NCBI GenBank assembly: GCA_020629335.1
Contig: JAHDDN010000221.1
Span: 1-8,790 of the forward strand
Reading direction: 5' to 3'
Source: Chitinophagales bacterium
GTDB lineage: Bacteria > Bacteroidota > Bacteroidia > Chitinophagales > UBA2359
DNA length: 8,790 nucleotides
Shown: in pieces, positions 6,921 to 8,790 of the stretch
Position numbering within the stretch: position 1 is the first letter of the stretch
How the letters are laid out: every line of letters begins with the position of its first letter
Position numbers and translations under genes: made by a program
The notes under the pieces: generated by a model
Told to the model about the DNA's origin: nothing
The model's input: only the letters and a program-made list of their open reading frames with translations
Database searches by the model: none

Positions 6921-6942
6921 CCCCTCCAATTTTGAGGAGGGG
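6921..6942. terminator. Hairpin between convergent phoD and serC, possible terminator
   Basis: CCCCTCC (6921-6927) pairs perfectly with GGAGGGG (6936-6942) around an 8-base loop, 6 bases after the phosphoesterase stop and 33 bases after the serC stop. Its place between convergent genes suits a bidirectional terminator. No real T tract follows on the plus strand, and on the minus strand only GAATTATTAT follows, so it is not a canonical intrinsic terminator. The sequence resembles a short GC-rich repeat that I recall as frequent between Bacteroidota genes (unverified). Confidence 0.5.
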
Positions 6943-6975
6943 ATAGGGGAGCTTGTTTAAGGGTCAGAGGTGATT

Positions 6976-8049
6976 TTAAGCATTCTTCCCCTCAAAGTCT
7001 TTCATAAAATCCACTAAGGTTTGCACCCCTTCCACACTCATCGCATTATACATAGACACCCTAAAACCACCAACAGAACGATGCCCTTTAATCCCCACTA
7101 AGCCATTCGCTTCTGCTTCTTTAGCAAAAGCCTCTTCCAACTCAGTACGCCTCATAGTAAAAGTAGCGTTCATCAAGGAGCGGTCCTCCTTAGCCGTTAT
7201 CCCTTTAAATAAAGAATTTCGATCAATCTCCTCATACATCAATCTTGCCTTCTCCTTATTCTGAGTCTCCAGTTGAGCCAAGCCCTGCGCTTTTATCCAC
7301 TTCAAATTCAAGTAGCAGCCATAAATAGCATATACAGGCGGCGTATTCAATGCCGACTTCTTTTCAATATGCACACTATAATCAAACATCAGTGGGATTT
7401 TGTGCCTAGCACGCCCCAGCAAATTTTTATTAATAATCACCATTGTCGTACCAGCAGGTCCCAAATTCTTCTGTGCCCCCGCATAAATCAAATCAAACTG
7501 CGTCGCATCAATTGGCCGAGAAAAAACATCAGAACACATATCCACTATCAAAGGAATGTCACTTTCAGGATAAGCATGATACTGCGTACCATATATGGTA
7601 TTATTAGAAGTCAGGTGCAAATAATAATGCCCCATATCCAATTGAAAATCCTTCGGTATATAATTATACCCCTTATCCTCAGATGACGCAATCACTTCCG
7701 CCTTTCCCACCTTATTCGCCTCCTTAATTGCCTTAGCCGACCAAGTACCCGTATCAATATAAGCCGCCACCCCATCATCAGGCAGTAAGTTTAATGGAAT
7801 TAAAGAAAACTGCGTCGTTGCTCCACCACTCAAAAACAATACCTCATAATGATCAGGCAGGCTATACAACTCACGCACCATACTTCTCGCCCCTTCCAAT
7901 ATCTCTACAAAAGTATCAGACCGATGAGAAATCTCCATAATAGAAAGCCCCGTCCCATTATAATCCAAAGCCGCTACCGACAACTCCTCAAATACTTCCT
8001 TCGGTAATATCGAAGGCCCCGCACTAAAATTATATTTTCTATTCATCAT
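6976..8049 (-). CDS. serC: Phosphoserine aminotransferase
   Basis: Class V PLP-dependent aminotransferase that converts 3-phosphohydroxypyruvate and glutamate to 3-phosphoserine and 2-oxoglutarate in serine synthesis, and often also acts on 4-phosphohydroxythreonine in pyridoxal phosphate synthesis; cytoplasmic. With the ATG at 8049 it has 357 residues, close to the family's usual 360. Hallmarks: NFSAGPSILP near the N-terminus, HR at 42-43, GGATTQF at 75-81, TSNNTIYGTQ at 147-156, Asp170, the PLP lysine K194 in AGAQKNLGPAG, NTPP at 235-238, and GHRSVGGFR at 322-330 for phosphate binding. All key residues are present. A TTG at 8058 would add three residues but leaves almost no leader behind the candidate promoter, so ATG 8049 (or the next ATG, 8046) is preferred. 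No serA is adjacent. Confidence 0.95.
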   Translation of the reverse strand: MMNRKYNFSAGPSILPKEVFEELSVAALDYNGTGLSIMEISHRSDTFVEILEGARSMVRELYSLPDHYEVLFLSGGATTQFSLIPLNLLPDDGVAAYIDTGTWSAKAIKEANKVGKAEVIASSEDKGYNYIPKDFQLDMGHYYLHLTSNNTIYGTQYHAYPESDIPLIVDMCSDVFSRPIDATQFDLIYAGAQKNLGPAGTTMVIINKNLLGRARHKIPLMFDYSVHIEKKSALNTPPVYAIYGCYLNLKWIKAQGLAQLETQNKEKARLMYEEIDRNSLFKGITAKEDRSLMNATFTMRRTELEEAFAKEAEANGLVGIKGHRSVGGFRVSMYNAMSVEGVQTLVDFMKDFEGKNA

Positions 8050-8066
8050 ATTTTTCAAATTTCCCG

Positions 8067-8097
8067 CAATTTAGCCAAGTTAAACTACAATCACAAT
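8067..8097 (-). promoter_or_regulatory. Possible serC promoter
   Basis: On the minus strand, ATTG (8097-8094), 20 bases, then TAAATTG (8073-8067) resembles the Bacteroidota promoter, with a -7 element one T short of TAnnTTTG. Transcription would start about 10-15 bases before the ATG at 8049. The same CTAAATTGCGG string (here 8074-8064) lies upstream of the phosphoesterase gene. Confidence 0.42.
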
Positions 8098-8139
8098 ACA
8101 CTATTATCAATAAATCAACCCACCAACACACTATTATCA
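8098..8139. repeat. 12-nt direct repeat upstream of serC
   Basis: ACACTATTATCA occurs at 8098-8109 and again at 8128-8139, exactly 30 bases apart (about three helical turns). The first copy abuts the candidate serC -33 element, so a regulator binding one face of the DNA is possible. No third copy was seen nearby. It could also be a remnant of slippage or an old insertion. Confidence 0.5.
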
Positions 8140-8170
8140 GAATTAACGAATATACTAACTCACTTAATAA

Positions 8171-8391
8171 GGAGCTTCCCCTTCCTAATTTTTTATTCGA
8201 CCTGTAGGGGCGCTACCTATGTGTGCGCCCTCGAATAAAAAATTAGGAAGGGTCGGGCTGTCCACTCTTATGGGGCTATGCGGCTCCTATTGCGCTAAGG
8301 CATACTTGTCTGCCCTGCGGGCCAGCCTGCGTCTACCTAAGCTCCATAAGTCGCCTCATATACGCCCCATACCGTTCCCATCCCTAAGCCA
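8171..8391 (+). repeat. Structured interspersed repeat, copy 3 (complete)
   Basis: Starts GGAGCTTCCCCTTCC and ends CATCCCTAAGCCA, matching the ends of the copies at 4-160 and 5407-5623. Hairpin 1 occupies 8179-8252. It is followed by GTCGGGCTGTCC and then hairpin 2, closed by TATGGGGC (8269-8276) with GCCCCATA (8364-8371) and capped by GCCC-TGC-GGGC (8312-8322). Compared with copy 1 the stem bases differ but pairing is kept. It sits between serC and the rRNA promoters, pointing towards the rRNA operon and ending about 120 bases before the first candidate rRNA -7 element. Confidence 0.85.
8179..8252. repeat. Hairpin-1 cassette of repeat copy 3
   Basis: A perfect 22-bp inverted repeat (8179-8200 with 8231-8252) surrounds a 30-base loop that contains GGGCGC (8208-8213) and GCGCCC (8225-8230). 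The arm differs from that of copy 2 at arm positions 9, 17, 18 and 22, and all four changes are matched by complementary changes in the opposite arm. Relative to the rest of the element, the loop runs in the opposite direction from that in copy 2. Confidence 0.9.
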
Positions 8392-8509
8392 AAAATAAAT
8401 TTGCACGCTAATTAGTTGATAACCAAAGCATAAGTGATAAAGGCTCAAAAAAGAGCAATAAAAAAGCGATTTTAAAAGCCCAAAAGCTTCTTTATTCAAG
8501 AAGTTTACT

Positions 8510-8517
8510 TACCTTTG
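8510..8517 (+). promoter_or_regulatory. Candidate upstream rRNA promoter P1 (-7 element)
   Basis: TACCTTTG is a full match to TAnnTTTG and is followed by GCGC. No clear TTTG lies 19-21 bases upstream (that position reads GCTTC), so only the -7 half is convincing. A purine-only tract (8531-8554) follows. Tandem promoters before rRNA operons are common in bacteria. Confidence 0.45.
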
Positions 8518-8581
8518 CGCACCGTTAATTGAGAGAGGAAAAAAAAGAGAAAAACATTTAGATTAAATATTCCATTAAATG

Positions 8582-8613
8582 TTTGTTTAAATCAAAAAAC
8601 GTTTCTATCTTTG
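8582..8613 (+). promoter_or_regulatory. rRNA operon promoter P2
   Basis: TTTG (8582-8585), exactly 20 bases, then TATCTTTG (8606-8613): a full match to the Bacteroidota -33/-7 consensus, with the same spacing as the toxin-antitoxin promoter. It lies about 140 bases before the mature 16S 5' end, so transcription from it makes a leader of normal length. A 9-bp inverted repeat (8552-8560 with 8576-8584) overlaps the -33 element. Confidence 0.78.
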
Positions 8614-8653
8614 CGATCCTGTTTGTAATTAACAACAGAAATTGTTCTTATCT

Positions 8654-8676
8654 TTCTTATAATATAAAAATAAGAA
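8654..8676 (+). other. AT-rich hairpin in the rRNA leader
   Basis: TTCTTAT (8654-8660) pairs with ATAAGAA (8670-8676) around a 9-base loop, directly upstream of the boxA-like sequence. A second TTCTTAT at 8645-8651 could pair with the same right arm instead, giving two alternative folds. Confidence 0.4.
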
Positions 8677-8680
8677 TAGA

Positions 8681-8690
8681 GTTCTTTGAA
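8681..8690 (+). promoter_or_regulatory. boxA-like antitermination site in the rRNA leader
   Basis: GTTCTTTGAA resembles the core of boxA (CTCTTT) and lies 63 bases before the 16S 5' end, the expected place for Nus-factor antitermination signals. The match is partial and no separate boxB is obvious. Confidence 0.45.
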
Positions 8691-8752
8691 GTGATGGATA
8701 AGTAAGAAAACTGAGAAGGTTTCTCCGACGCGTAAAATTTTAAGAAATACAT

Positions 8753-8790
<38 letters not shown>

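Noticed and set aside
7273..7686. 137-residue open frame opposite serC
   Set aside because: Antisense shadow of a clear serC reading frame; the peptide has no recognisable domain and no promoter or ribosome binding site.
8050..8058. TTG start for serC, three residues longer
   Set aside because: Two ATGs follow at once, and SerC proteins normally begin a few residues before NFSAGP; the TTG would leave nearly no leader after the candidate promoter.

Overview
The window looks like chromosomal DNA of a low-GC member of the Bacteroidota. A Saprospiria-like lineage is possible but cannot be fixed from this sequence. The evidence is the 16S rRNA 5' end, promoters of the TTTG / TAnnTTTG type, weak or absent Shine-Dalgarno sites, and a large protein with a type IX secretion (T9SS) C-terminal sorting domain.

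Layout. 4-160: an interspersed structured repeat (copy 1). 212-815, minus: a two-gene VapBC-like toxin-antitoxin module (PIN toxin, small antitoxin) with its own well-formed promoter, which overlaps the stop codon of the next gene. 861-5243, minus: a 1460-residue secreted C25 (gingipain-like) peptidase with a long tail of adhesion-type domains. 5244-5639: a divergent intergenic region almost filled by repeat copy 2. 5640-6914, plus: a secreted PhoD-type phosphoesterase that ends in a hairpin facing serC. 6976-8049, minus: phosphoserine aminotransferase SerC. 8050-8752: a long intergenic region with a 12-nt direct repeat, repeat copy 3, tandem rRNA promoters and the rRNA leader. 8753-8790: the first bases of a 16S rRNA gene.

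The genes do not form one pathway. The peptidase and the phosphoesterase are both exported and divergently transcribed, so both may serve nutrient acquisition (peptides, phosphate), but that is inference. SerC is housekeeping (serine and pyridoxal phosphate synthesis) and the rRNA operon is core.

The unexplained element is the repeat family. Three copies share conserved ends and a two-hairpin plan, and their stems differ by compensatory changes, so base-paired structure is being kept. Hairpin 1 is a perfect 22-bp stem around a 30-base loop. It is missing in copy 1, and its loop lies in opposite orientations relative to the rest of the element in copies 2 and 3. This suggests a hairpin cassette that is inserted, lost or inverted inside a larger repeat.
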